Shown here: positions 5,925 to 13,702 of the stretch, piece by piece
How positions within the stretch are numbered: position 1 is the first letter of the stretch
Layout: every line of letters starts with the position of its first letter
Virus record (IMG/VR): IMGVR_UViG_3300007735_000650
Span: 1-34,327 of that record
Source of the DNA: a virus
Strand: one strand, 5' to 3'
DNA: 34,327 nt
The notes under the pieces: model-generated
Seen by the model: the letters and a program-made list of their open reading frames with translations, nothing else
Database searches by the model: none
What the model was told of the DNA's origin: nothing
Position numbers and translations under genes: made by a program

Positions 5925-6857
5925 ATGTCCTTCGACTTTGCCACCTACGCGACCCCCTCCAGCACCGCAGCCCAGGCCCTCAAGGCGGAAGCGGAAAGCC
6001 GAACCGGCGGACTGAAGGCGCTTGCCACTGACCGCAGCGATCTCTTTCGCCTCAACCCCTATAACATCACGGTCAAGGATGGATGGAACAGTCGCGATAT
6101 GCGCGACCCTGACAATCAGGCGCATGTCGATGAACTGGCCCGGTCTATTGCCGCCATTGGCGTGCAGGAGCCGCTTACCGTCTACATGGACGGCGGCAAG
6201 CCTGTCCTGACGGACGGGCATTGCAGGCTGCTTGCCACCCTGAGGGCAATTGAGACTTACGGGGCGGAAATCCGTTCTGTGCCTGTCAAGACGGAGCCGA
6301 AGGGCAGCGACGAGAAGGACCGTCTGCTTTCGCAGATTATCAGAAACGGCGGCAAGCGCCTCTCGCCCTTGGAGCAAGGCGCCGTCTATAAGCGCCTGCT
6401 GAATCTTGGCTGGACGGAAGCGGAGATCGCCCGGCGGACTGGTGCGCAGCAAATCCAAGTCAGCCGCTATATTGACCTCCAAGCCGCACCTGAGCCGGTT
6501 CTTGAACTTGTGGCAACTGGCCAAGTCTCCGCCACGCTCGCACTCGAAACCATCCAAGAGCGAGGCGACGAACAGGCGGCGGAAGTCCTGACGGCGGCAG
6601 CCGAGACGGCCAAAGCGCGCGGCAAGAAGAAGGCCACCGCCAGCACCGTGGCCGAAGTCGTAACCGGCGCCAAGCCTGAGCGTAAGAAGCGGGATAAGGC
6701 AATCCCCGCACCTTCTGAGGCGCTTTTTGATGCCTTGCGGGCGGCACTTCATGACGTGCTTTTGCACCTGCCTGAGTATGACGAGGACGGTAATCCGGCC
6801 TTTGCGCGTGCCCACCGCCATGCTATTCAGATTCTTGCCCAAGCTGAAGGAGAGTAA
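5925..6857 (+). CDS. ParB-like protein with KorB-type HTH
   Basis: The 310-residue protein has a ParB/sulfiredoxin-like domain (about 40-125) with the motif TDGHCRLLA (96-104). An HTH segment follows (about 160-183: LGWTEAEIARRTGAQQIQVS), then an Ala/Lys-rich linker and a C-terminal helical region. Such proteins bind specific DNA sites; the N-domain can act as a CTP switch or nuclease in different members. No ParA gene is seen nearby, so a regulatory or replication role is as likely as partition. Candidate sites are the arrays at 1-309. The start follows CAAGGAACCC. Confidence 0.8.
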   Translation: MSFDFATYATPSSTAAQALKAEAESRTGGLKALATDRSDLFRLNPYNITVKDGWNSRDMRDPDNQAHVDELARSIAAIGVQEPLTVYMDGGKPVLTDGHCRLLATLRAIETYGAEIRSVPVKTEPKGSDEKDRLLSQIIRNGGKRLSPLEQGAVYKRLLNLGWTEAEIARRTGAQQIQVSRYIDLQAAPEPVLELVATGQVSATLALETIQERGDEQAAEVLTAAAETAKARGKKKATASTVAEVVTGAKPERKKRDKAIPAPSEALFDALRAALHDVLLHLPEYDEDGNPAFARAHRHAIQILAQAEGE

Positions 6858-6858
6858 A

Positions 6859-7071
6859 GTGCCCTCGAAGTTCACCCCCACCCTAGCCGACTTCCCCGCA
6901 TGGGAGAAGCGCACCAAGCACACACCCGGCCCTGCTTCCGCACAGTTGCGTGGAAGTCGTAACCGGCGGATCATCTCAACGTTTGAACGCGATGGCGTCG
7001 AATATCAGTTGCACGCCACCAAGGGCATCAGACGCATCAGGCGGACATTTTTGAAGGAGGCGAACCAGTGA
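6859..7071 (+). CDS. Hypothetical basic protein, 70 aa (GTG start)
   Basis: Unknown family. A GTG at 6859 follows GAAGGAGAG and gives 70 residues that are Arg-rich toward the C-terminus (GIRRIRRTFLKEANQ). An in-frame ATG further upstream lies inside the ParB-like gene and is disfavoured. The segment RRIISTFERDGVEYQLHA could be a beta-hairpin. Its stop overlaps the next GTG (GTGA). It contains one AACCGGCGG at 6961. Confidence 0.6.
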   Translation: MPSKFTPTLADFPAWEKRTKHTPGPASAQLRGSRNRRIISTFERDGVEYQLHATKGIRRIRRTFLKEANQ

Positions 7072-7289
7072 TCGAACCCGCCAAGCAAGTCAGCGCCACG
7101 CAGCACTTGCGCGTGGCGCGGCACAAGATGGCGCCCGCGTGGCAGGCCATCCATGACTTCCTTGTGGCGCGTGGCTTCCACACCGCTGCCAGCCACATGG
7201 GCGACATCATGCGCCTGACCACGCCCGCCGCTTTCTGGCAGACGTGGCAGGCAAACGGCCACGACAGTTACAGAGCCAAAGGCACCTAG
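7068..7289 (+). CDS. Hypothetical protein, 73 aa (GTG start)
   Basis: Unknown family. It starts at a GTG coupled to the previous stop (GTGA), with GAAGGAGG a few bases upstream as a strong ribosome-binding site. The product is helical with many His residues (HLRVARHKMAPAWQAIHDFLVARGFHTAASHMGD). No membrane segment or catalytic motif stands out. It ends 2 nt before the recombinase start. Confidence 0.6.
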   Translation: MIEPAKQVSATQHLRVARHKMAPAWQAIHDFLVARGFHTAASHMGDIMRLTTPAAFWQTWQANGHDSYRAKGT

Positions 7290-7291
7290 CG

Positions 7292-8167
7292 ATGATCGCT
7301 GATTTCCTGACGGACCTGCGGGCGCGCAATTACAGCCCGCAGACCCTTCTGGCCTACAGCAAGACCCTACAGGCGGCACAGGTGGCGCTAGGCGCTACGC
7401 CGCTAACCGATGCCCAGCCTGCCGACCTGCGGCGCTTCTTCTCCACCCAGGCGCAGAACACGGCTACGACTAAACTGCGGCACATTGCGGCGATCAAGAC
7501 CTACGCCAAATTCGTGAGGCGCAACCAACCGGCGGCGCCTCTCGTCAAGACGGCAGCAACGCTGCAAGGCCCTCGCAAGGCGCGGCACTTACCCAAGGCC
7601 CTCAGCACCAATCAGACTGAGGCCCTTATCAGCCTCGCCTCCCGCCCAAGCCCTGACCGCGCGGCGTGGAAGGTAGCACGCGACCGCGCGATTATATTGC
7701 TTTTGTATGGCGCGGGCCTGCGCTCTGCCGAGGCTCTGAGCCTACCGGCGGATGTTGACGCCGACGCAGACGCCATTCGTATCGTGGGAAAAGGCAGGCG
7801 TGAGCGCCTAGTCCCCCTTCTCCCTGTTGTGGCGCAGGCCGTGAACACCTACCGGCGGCTATATCAGCCGAAGGAACGGCTTTTCGAGGGCTTCTCTGAC
7901 CGCGACTTGCGCCGTCTTATGCAGAGGCTTCGTGAGGCCCTTGGCTTGCCTTCTACTGCTTCGCCCCATAGCCTTCGCCACAGCTTCGCCACGCATATCT
8001 ACCAAAACGGCGGGGATATCCGGACCTTGGCGGACCTACTTGGCCATGCTAGTGTCAGCACAACGGCAATCTACATGGCAACTGACGAGGCGACCTTGCT
8101 TGCTGTGGTGCAGCGATGCGCGCCTGAGCGATATGGAACCGGCGGCAAGGAGCGCGAAGTGGCATGA
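7292..8167 (+). CDS. Tyrosine recombinase, XerC/XerD-like
   Basis: The 291-residue protein has an N-terminal SAM-like core-binding domain (1-90) and a C-terminal catalytic domain with the complete active site: R144 (GAGLRSAEAL), K167 (VGKGRRER), H226 and R229 (HSLRHSFATH), H252 (LLGHASVSTT) and nucleophile Y261. Length and spacing match XerC/D rather than lambda-type integrases, which carry an arm-binding domain. It could resolve genome multimers, integrate at a dif-like site, or catalyse other site-specific recombination. An ATG at 7244 is in frame but overlaps the previous gene; 7292 begins MIADFLTDLR. No att or dif site was found. Confidence 0.88.
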   Translation: MIADFLTDLRARNYSPQTLLAYSKTLQAAQVALGATPLTDAQPADLRRFFSTQAQNTATTKLRHIAAIKTYAKFVRRNQPAAPLVKTAATLQGPRKARHLPKALSTNQTEALISLASRPSPDRAAWKVARDRAIILLLYGAGLRSAEALSLPADVDADADAIRIVGKGRRERLVPLLPVVAQAVNTYRRLYQPKERLFEGFSDRDLRRLMQRLREALGLPSTASPHSLRHSFATHIYQNGGDIRTLADLLGHASVSTTAIYMATDEATLLAVVQRCAPERYGTGGKEREVA

Positions 8168-8451
8168 ACCCCCTATTGGCGAAAATCCAACGCGCCATCT
8201 GTGACGAGATGCCGATGGACATAGGGCTATACGACTGCGCACGGGCGGCACGCGCTGCCCTCGCTGTTGCAGGCCCGGCCATTCGTGAACGCTGCGCCGC
8301 CTACGTTGATTGCGGATGCCCGCACGGACCCGAGGCTGTAAAAGCGGCAAAGCAGTATGGCCACAACTCCGCCCGACGCTGGCAGATTTGTGGCGAAAGC
8401 ATATGCGCGGCCTTGGAGGCGCATGAGATTCGTAGTATGACGGACGAATAG
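8164..8451 (+). CDS. Hypothetical Cys-containing protein, 95 aa
   Basis: Unknown family. The ATG overlaps the recombinase stop (ATGA). The product is helical with Cys and His placed in YDCARAARAAL, CAAYVDCGCPHG and WQICGESICAALEAHE, which might bind a metal. No homology is claimed. Its close coupling to the recombinase suggests co-expression, not necessarily a shared role. Confidence 0.6.
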   Translation: MNPLLAKIQRAICDEMPMDIGLYDCARAARAALAVAGPAIRERCAAYVDCGCPHGPEAVKAAKQYGHNSARRWQICGESICAALEAHEIRSMTDE

Positions 8452-8468
8452 AGAAAGGACTTCGACCA

Positions 8469-8672
8469 ATGGCCAAAGGTTCCAAAAAAGGCAAGAACGC
8501 TGCCAAGTGCAAGACTTACAAGACAGAAGGCAGGCGTGAGCGCAACAAGCTCCGCAAGCTCTTGAAGCATAGCCGGCGCCATATCCACGACAAGATGGCG
8601 CTTGCCACGATTGCCAATCTGCGTAAGATCGTCCCGCCTTCCATTCAGAAGCAGGACGGAACACATGGGTAG
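8469..8672 (+). CDS. Very basic small protein, 67 aa
   Basis: The N-terminal half is densely Lys/Arg-rich (MAKGSKKGKNAAKCKTYKTE and onward), followed by a basic helix (NKLRKLLKHSRRHIHDK) and a hydrophobic segment. Such composition suggests RNA or DNA binding. The start follows GAGAAAGGAC. It overlaps the next gene by 8 nt. The family is not recognised. Confidence 0.6.
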   Translation: MAKGSKKGKNAAKCKTYKTEGRRERNKLRKLLKHSRRHIHDKMALATIANLRKIVPPSIQKQDGTHG

Positions 8673-8823
8673 CCAATGGGTTGCAACCAACGGGGTGCAG
8701 AAAGTCGTAGCACCTAGCCGGTCTCTAGCCATCATCGCGGCACTCGCCAAGGCAAGCACCAACCCCAACTACCGCTGGTCGCACGCAGAGCGTGATGGCT
8801 GGCGAGTGGAGAAGTCAGATTGA
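8665..8823 (+). CDS. Hypothetical small protein, 52 aa
   Basis: A 52-residue frame starts at ATG 8665 inside the end of the previous gene and ends in a TTGA overlap with the next. It begins MGSQWVATNGVQKVVAPSR and ends NYRWSHAERDGWRVEKSD. The Trp-rich, mixed-charge sequence suggests a small folded domain. The upstream in-frame ATG at 8602 is internal to the previous gene. Function unknown. Confidence 0.5.
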   Translation: MGSQWVATNGVQKVVAPSRSLAIIAALAKASTNPNYRWSHAERDGWRVEKSD

Positions 8824-9254
8824 CCGGATTCTCCAACCACATGCGCCTACTCGTAACCGGCGGGCGGAATTTCGATGAAGCGGCCCTAGTCTATGATGTG
8901 TTGAGCCAGTTGCACAAGCACTACGCCATTGGCGCCCTCATTCATGGGGGCGCTAAGGGTGCAGACAGCCATGCAGGCCAATGGGCCAGCCTGCATGGCG
9001 TCCACCAAACCATCTTCCTGCCTGATTGGAAGCGCCATGGCCTCATGGCAGGGCATGACCGCAACACACGGATGCTGACAGAAGGCAAGCCGGATGCCTG
9101 CATTGCCTTCCCAGGCGGCAAGGGCACGGTAGATATGGCGCGAAAGGCCAAGACTTACGGGCTTTCTGTCTGGAAGCCTTTTTCGCCTAAAAACAAGCCG
9201 CCCTTTGAGGGTTTCACTCTCTGCACGAGGCATGTGATCCGATATGCTACCTAG
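8820..9254 (+). CDS. SLOG-superfamily protein (DUF2493, YspA-like)
   Basis: The 144-residue product has the DUF2493/SLOG layout: RLLVTGGRNF near the N-terminus, IHGGAKGAD (about 41-49), PDWKRHG and FPGGKGTVDMARKA. SLOG domains are Rossmann-like folds that bind nucleotides or nucleotide-derived ligands; the role in phages is unknown. The TTG at 8820 overlaps the previous stop and has GGAG 8 nt before it; ATG 8841 is an alternative that begins directly with MRLLVTGG. The end overlaps thyX by 11 nt, so the two are co-expressed, which fits a nucleotide-related function. Confidence 0.75.
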   Translation: MTGFSNHMRLLVTGGRNFDEAALVYDVLSQLHKHYAIGALIHGGAKGADSHAGQWASLHGVHQTIFLPDWKRHGLMAGHDRNTRMLTEGKPDACIAFPGGKGTVDMARKAKTYGLSVWKPFSPKNKPPFEGFTLCTRHVIRYAT

Positions 9255-10107
9255 CCACTATATCAAAATACACGACCACGGCTTCGTCGGACTCGTGGAC
9301 CACATGGGTAGCGATGCCGCCATTGTGGAGGCAGCAAGGGTATCCTACCAGACGGGCACCAAGGCCACGAGAACTGACCGGGCACTTATCCGCTACCTTA
9401 TGCGTCATAAGCATACCAGTCCCCTAGAAATGTGCGAAGTCAAGTTGCACATCCGCGCCCCAATCTTCGTGCTGCGCCAATGGATCAGGCACCGCACCGC
9501 AAGCGTCAATGAAGAATCTGGCCGCTATAGCGAAATCCGCGAAATGTTTTTCTCCCCTGCTTTGGGCGACCTAGCACCGCAGTCGCTAGACAACAAGCAG
9601 GGGCGGGAAGGCGAGTTTCCGTTGCACAAGCAAAAGGCAATTCGCAACGTCATTGAAGCCAATAACGAATACTCTTATGCCTCTTATAAGGCCCTACTGG
9701 CGGAAGACTTGGCGCGGGAGCTTGCCCGCATCACCCTGCCCTTGACCGCCTATTCCTCGCTTTACTGGAAGATTGACCTTCACAACCTTTTGCACTTCCT
9801 GACGCTGAGGACGGATAGCCACGCGCAAAAGGAAATCAGGGACTACGCAGACGCCATTCTCGATATCATCCGGCCCCTGTTCCCCTACGCCGTAGAGGCA
9901 TGGGAGGACTACCAGCAACAAGCTAAGATGCTTTCACGCATGGACCTAGACTTGCTTGCCGCCCTCATCCGGCGGTCAAATATCAAGACTCAGTGGGTTG
10001 ACATGGTTGAAGAAGCGAGAGGCGAAAAGGTCTTGGCGGAGAAGTTCGGTATGAGCGGGCGGGAGTTGCGGGACTTTGTTCTTTTGCTTGATCTGCCGGA
10101 TTTCTAA
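9244..10107 (+). CDS. thyX: Flavin-dependent thymidylate synthase ThyX
   Basis: The 287-residue protein carries the ThyX signature RHRTASVNEESGR (82-94), the RHRx5-7S/R-type motif that binds dUMP and FAD. ThyX makes dTMP from dUMP with methylenetetrahydrofolate and reduced flavin in the cytoplasm. The flanking RYSEIRE and the C-terminal LRTDSHAQKEIRDYA are typical of the family, and the length fits alphaproteobacterial and phage forms. It overlaps the SLOG gene at its start and shares stop-codon bases with the convergent terL at its end (10104-10107). Together with the deaminase and kinase near 18 kb it suggests phage control of dTTP supply. Confidence 0.95.
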   Translation: MLPSHYIKIHDHGFVGLVDHMGSDAAIVEAARVSYQTGTKATRTDRALIRYLMRHKHTSPLEMCEVKLHIRAPIFVLRQWIRHRTASVNEESGRYSEIREMFFSPALGDLAPQSLDNKQGREGEFPLHKQKAIRNVIEANNEYSYASYKALLAEDLARELARITLPLTAYSSLYWKIDLHNLLHFLTLRTDSHAQKEIRDYADAILDIIRPLFPYAVEAWEDYQQQAKMLSRMDLDLLAALIRRSNIKTQWVDMVEEARGEKVLAEKFGMSGRELRDFVLLLDLPDF

Positions 10108-11432
10108 TAACCCCCCGCCATCTTCACAACCCCCGAACCAATCCGCCTACGCGAGATAGGCATCAGGTTCATAACTGCGTAGCCAAGGGCGTCAGGCAAG
10201 TGAGTGTATTTGCCTTGTGCGACCTTGGCGACGTTGCCATTGTCATCAAAGCCAAGGCTTTCAAGCGACGTAATCAGTTCCTTGCAGCGCGGATGGACAA
10301 AAAGCCGAGGCTTACCGGCGGCTGACAAGAAGGCGCCATTCACAATATTGATGCGGTCACTGACCATGGGATTCTTGCGCGGCATGACAAGTTTGAAGCC
10401 CATGCCTCGCAGCACGCTATGGTTCGTATTCCCGCCCGCCGAGGTATGCTGCTGATTGCCCGAGGCGTCAGGATAAATAGTAATATTCCTGCCTTTGAAC
10501 CTTTCCGAAAGCAGGTCCGCATAGCGTTGGATGGTGGCATTCGGCAATAATATTTCGTCAACGGCGCAGAAGCACTCCTCGCCCTCAGCATTGAGAAATT
10601 TCACCAAAACAATACCAGACATGGGAAAACGGTTGAAGTCCAAACCAAGATGAAGGTTGCAACGCCCGTCATCGTCAATATGCGAGACAACATGCGTGCT
10701 GCGCTGGAACGGCTGATAGACCTTGCCGGTAGGAGACTCGAACGACGCCTCGAATTCAGTCCTGAACTCATAGGGGTTCATGGTCTGCCGCGCTTCTTCA
10801 ATTTCCGAAGCAGGCACAATCCCGGCATCCACCGTCTTGATGGTGTAGCTATACCAGTTTTTCTTGCCAGGGTCCAAACCGTCGCAATAGGCTTCATAGA
10901 ACCACTTGCTACCGGCGCTGACTTTAGGGGTGCCGAGGAACAGAGCGTCGCCCTGTTGGTCAGCCAAGGCGGGGCGGACAATCTTTGTCCACATCACTTC
11001 AGTAATGTCAGCCGCTTCGTCAAAAATAGCAAAAGAAATCGACAGGCCACGCAGGCGGTCAGGCACTTCAGCGCCAAAGAGGCGAATCATCGTGCCTGTG
11101 TTCTTCAAGACAATCGACATGTCACTGCGGTTGATTTCCGCAATCATCTCAGGCGGCACGCTATCCATCAACTCGCGCCACATGATCTGCTTGGCCATCT
11201 TCAAGGTCGGCGCGATATAGACCACAAGACCTTTGGAGACCGTATTGGCGGCGCGGTAAAGTTCGTGCTTGCTGAGGAACGACTTGCCGCTTCGCCGCCC
11301 CGCCACAACCACACGATAGCGGCAGGGGTGTAGGTAGACATGCGCCTGCCAGGGCATGAGGCCGAGGTTGCTTGTCGCCCGATCCGCTAAAATAGGATCA
11401 GGCTCCCACGTCAGTTTGTTAATCGCGTTCAT
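10104..11432 (-). CDS. terL: Terminase large subunit
   Basis: The 442-residue protein has the packaging ATPase motifs Walker A AGRRSGKS (44-51), Walker B FAIFDEA (134-140) and coupling motif GTP (167-169). The RNase H-like nuclease domain has acidic residues D265 (GLDFN), D322 (YPDASG) and D414 (LPDALGY). It drives DNA into the prohead and cuts concatemers, docking on the portal. Its start overlaps the terS stop (ATGA), so the two are coupled. It runs toward thyX, and the two stops share bases with no terminator between them. Confidence 0.93.
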   Translation of the reverse strand: MNAINKLTWEPDPILADRATSNLGLMPWQAHVYLHPCRYRVVVAGRRSGKSFLSKHELYRAANTVSKGLVVYIAPTLKMAKQIMWRELMDSVPPEMIAEINRSDMSIVLKNTGTMIRLFGAEVPDRLRGLSISFAIFDEAADITEVMWTKIVRPALADQQGDALFLGTPKVSAGSKWFYEAYCDGLDPGKKNWYSYTIKTVDAGIVPASEIEEARQTMNPYEFRTEFEASFESPTGKVYQPFQRSTHVVSHIDDDGRCNLHLGLDFNRFPMSGIVLVKFLNAEGEECFCAVDEILLPNATIQRYADLLSERFKGRNITIYPDASGNQQHTSAGGNTNHSVLRGMGFKLVMPRKNPMVSDRINIVNGAFLSAAGKPRLFVHPRCKELITSLESLGFDDNGNVAKVAQGKYTHLPDALGYAVMNLMPISRRRIGSGVVKMAGGY

Positions 11433-12124
11433 TCGTCGCCTTCAGATACATCCTCAGAATCAAGCACCGCCCGCTTCTTCACGATCATCGGCTTGATTTC
11501 TTCCTTCGGCTTCATGAGGCGACGCAGGTCATGGACATTGCGCTCCTCCTCATTGGCCTTGGAGACTGCCGTGACAAGCTGGCCAATCGACTTGGTGAGG
11601 CGGTTGAGTTCCACACGAACACGATCAGGGTTCTCGCGCGTTTCGGCTTCCGCCTCCAGATACTCGATTTCAGTCTCAAGCAGATTGGAGATACGGTCAA
11701 TAATGCTATCCAGGCGCTTTGACCGCTTGCGTGTCGTGGTCAGGCGCTCCGCGATCTGCGCGGCGGAGGACAGAACCACTTCATCTTCGCGTGCCTTGTT
11801 GCCCCGCAGAAGGGACAGTGCCTCAGGCGACGGTTTGCCTGTCTCATCCATACCCATAACCATCATGGCACGGGCTGCATCGGCTACGCGGGGTTCAAGA
11901 TTTCGCGTCCAGTTGTAACGCCTTATCCGGTTAGAAATGGCTTGTGACGTGACGCCCTTGGCTTCTGGCAGACGGGCCAAGTCGCTTAGCGCCCAGCCAA
12001 TCCTATAGTAATGCTCAATCACATCCCACTTGGCGCCAGACTTCCACTTGCGCGGCTTCTGTTTACGCTGCACCTTCACATCGGGGCGAATAGGCGTCAC
12101 TTTTTCGGCCTTGTCGCTTGACAT
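11429..12124 (-). CDS. terS: Terminase small subunit-like protein
   Basis: The 231-residue product lies directly upstream of terL with a 4-nt overlap. Its N-terminal part is basic (RKQKPRKWKSGAKW) and contains an HTH-like stretch (IGWALSDLARLPEAKGVTSQ, then AISNRIRRYNW), as in DNA-recognising small terminases. A central charged coiled-coil region (about 115-200) could mediate ring assembly. The assignment rests mainly on position and this layout. It is transcribed from the divergent promoter region at 12160-12189. Confidence 0.75.
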   Translation of the reverse strand: MSSDKAEKVTPIRPDVKVQRKQKPRKWKSGAKWDVIEHYYRIGWALSDLARLPEAKGVTSQAISNRIRRYNWTRNLEPRVADAARAMMVMGMDETGKPSPEALSLLRGNKAREDEVVLSSAAQIAERLTTTRKRSKRLDSIIDRISNLLETEIEYLEAEAETRENPDRVRVELNRLTKSIGQLVTAVSKANEEERNVHDLRRLMKPKEEIKPMIVKKRAVLDSEDVSEGDE

Positions 12125-12159
12125 GATTAGATTCTTCCCAAAAACCGTTACAGACGTTG

Positions 12160-12189
12160 TTTATCCGCCTCCATGCGTGTTAAAGTCAA
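12160..12189 (-). promoter_or_regulatory. Promoter for the terminase operon
   Basis: On the minus strand TTGACT (12189-12184) is followed, after 17-18 bp, by GGATAA/GATAAA (12166-12160). It lies about 36 bp upstream of the terS start and is divergent from the portal promoter. Confidence 0.6.
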
Positions 12190-12208
12190 GGCTGCATTGA
12201 CTTTTAAC
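12179..12208. repeat. Inverted repeat holding two divergent -35 boxes
   Basis: GTTAAAGTCAA (12179-12189) and TTGACTTTTAAC (12197-12208) form a near-perfect dyad around a 7-bp centre. Each arm contains a TTGACT -35 box facing outward, so a single bound factor could control both operons. Confidence 0.65.
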
Positions 12209-12225
12209 TACGTGGTCGCTTAACC
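12197..12225 (+). promoter_or_regulatory. Promoter for the portal/head operon
   Basis: TTGACT (12197-12202) with TTAACC in GCTTAACC (12218-12225) at a 17-bp spacing resembles the alphaproteobacterial pattern, with a weak -10. The portal gene starts about 40 bp downstream. Confidence 0.5.
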
Positions 12226-12265
12226 CTTCTCGAAGGCGTTTGTTTTCGTATTCAGGAATTTTTCA

Positions 12266-13672
12266 ATGCCAGTCACCGACATCGCAGCGGAATACAGCGC
12301 CAACCAAGACGACTGGCAGATGATCCGAGACGTTCTAAAGGGTGCCAAGGCCATCCGCGAAGGCGGCCACAAGTATCTACCTCAGCTTTCTGGCATGAGT
12401 TGGGGTGAATACGAGGCATACAAGAAGCGCGCTCAGTTCTTCAATGCCACGGCGCGCACTTTGAACGGCCTTGTCGGCATGATTTTCCGCAAGGAACCTG
12501 AGATCATATTGAACGGCGCTGAGGTTCTGCGCCCGCAACTTGAGACCTGCACGGTTGACAATCAGCCTTTCACGGTCTTCGCCCGCGCCATCGTTCGCGA
12601 AATCTTAAGCATGGGCCGCGTAGGCGCATTGGTGGACGCGCCGACCAATGGGGGCACGCCCTACTTCACCACTTACATGGCGGAGAACATCACCAATTGG
12701 CGCAATATGCGCGACGATAACGGGCGCCTTATCGCCAATCAGATCGTGCTGAAGGAAGACCTTCTGGTAGACAGCCAATCGGGTTTCGGCTCAGAAGAAG
12801 TCACAATTTATCGTGAACTCTACCTTGATGAAGATGGTATCTACCGCCAACGCCTTTGGTTTCCTGTCAAGAGCAAAGATAACAGCACGTCCTACCAGCC
12901 GGGCAGCGAAGTGGCGCCCATGCTGGCGGACAGTGGCTTCTTCCGAGGCGAGATGCCTTTCATCTGCTTTGGCCCCATGAAGACGGGCATGAAAGTGCAG
13001 CGGTCGCCTGTTCTTGATATCGCTGAGTTGAACGTCCTTCATTTCCAGCGCAGCGCGCAGTTGGCGCATGGCCAATTTTACACGGCCACTCCGACTTATT
13101 GGGCGATTGCACCCAATCTAGGTGATGAATTGCCCGAATATCGCGTAGGCCCCAACACGGTATGGTTGGTCGATCAGCCCAACTCTTGCGGTATTTTGGA
13201 ATATCGTGGCGAAGGTCTAAAGTATCTTGAATCCGCTTGCACCCAACTCGAAGCCCAGATGGCAAGCCTTGGCGCGCGTCTTGTGGCCGACCGTAAGAAC
13301 ACGGCGGGCGAGTCAAGCCAAGTGGCAGAGATGCGGAGCAAGGGCGACTCGTCCTTGCTTTATGAAATTGTGGACAGCGCCGAAAAGGGCCTAACGGAAC
13401 TTCTTAAGATTTGGGTTCGCTGGAATGGCCGCAACCCGCAAGGCGTTGAGGTCAAACTGAACCGTGATTTTGTTGATGCAGCCCTTGAATACCGCACTTG
13501 GCTGCAACTTGACCGTGCCCATGCAGCGGGCAACATTGATGATGAGACATACTACCGTATGCTATTTGAAGGTGAAATGCTTCCTTCGACTTATGGCCCG
13601 ATGGATGTCAAGAACATCATTGACAAGGCGCCGCAGATGCGGGCAGATAAAGCCGCAGAATCGGTCCAATGA
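12266..13672 (+). CDS. Portal protein (DUF4055-type)
   Basis: The 468-residue protein resembles the DUF4055 portal family: DDWQMIRDVLKGAKAIREGG, YLPQLSGMSWGEYEAYKKRA and ARTLNGLVGMIFRKEPEI near the N-terminus, then MGRVGALVDAP. Portals form the dodecameric DNA gate at one capsid vertex and dock the terminase. Length is normal for the family. It is the first gene of the plus-strand head operon, next to the divergent terminase genes, which fits. A long C-terminal helical region (about 340-440) matches the portal stem/wing pattern. Confidence 0.85.
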   Translation: MPVTDIAAEYSANQDDWQMIRDVLKGAKAIREGGHKYLPQLSGMSWGEYEAYKKRAQFFNATARTLNGLVGMIFRKEPEIILNGAEVLRPQLETCTVDNQPFTVFARAIVREILSMGRVGALVDAPTNGGTPYFTTYMAENITNWRNMRDDNGRLIANQIVLKEDLLVDSQSGFGSEEVTIYRELYLDEDGIYRQRLWFPVKSKDNSTSYQPGSEVAPMLADSGFFRGEMPFICFGPMKTGMKVQRSPVLDIAELNVLHFQRSAQLAHGQFYTATPTYWAIAPNLGDELPEYRVGPNTVWLVDQPNSCGILEYRGEGLKYLESACTQLEAQMASLGARLVADRKNTAGESSQVAEMRSKGDSSLLYEIVDSAEKGLTELLKIWVRWNGRNPQGVEVKLNRDFVDAALEYRTWLQLDRAHAAGNIDDETYYRMLFEGEMLPSTYGPMDVKNIIDKAPQMRADKAAESVQ

Positions 13673-13702
13673 TGGTCCGTAGATCATTAAACACAGGCGA
13701 TC

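Noticed and set aside
5130-6974. Minus-strand open frame of 614 codons opposite the DUF7666-like and ParB-like genes
   Set aside because: It spans several well-supported plus-strand genes, has repetitive Arg/Ser/Cys composition mirroring the coding repeats, and shows no recognisable domain. It is explained by GC-rich codon bias on the other strand.
7292-8167. attP site next to the recombinase
   Set aside because: No tRNA-like fragment, dif-like 28-mer or distinctive direct repeat was seen beside the gene. A comparison with host genomes would be needed.
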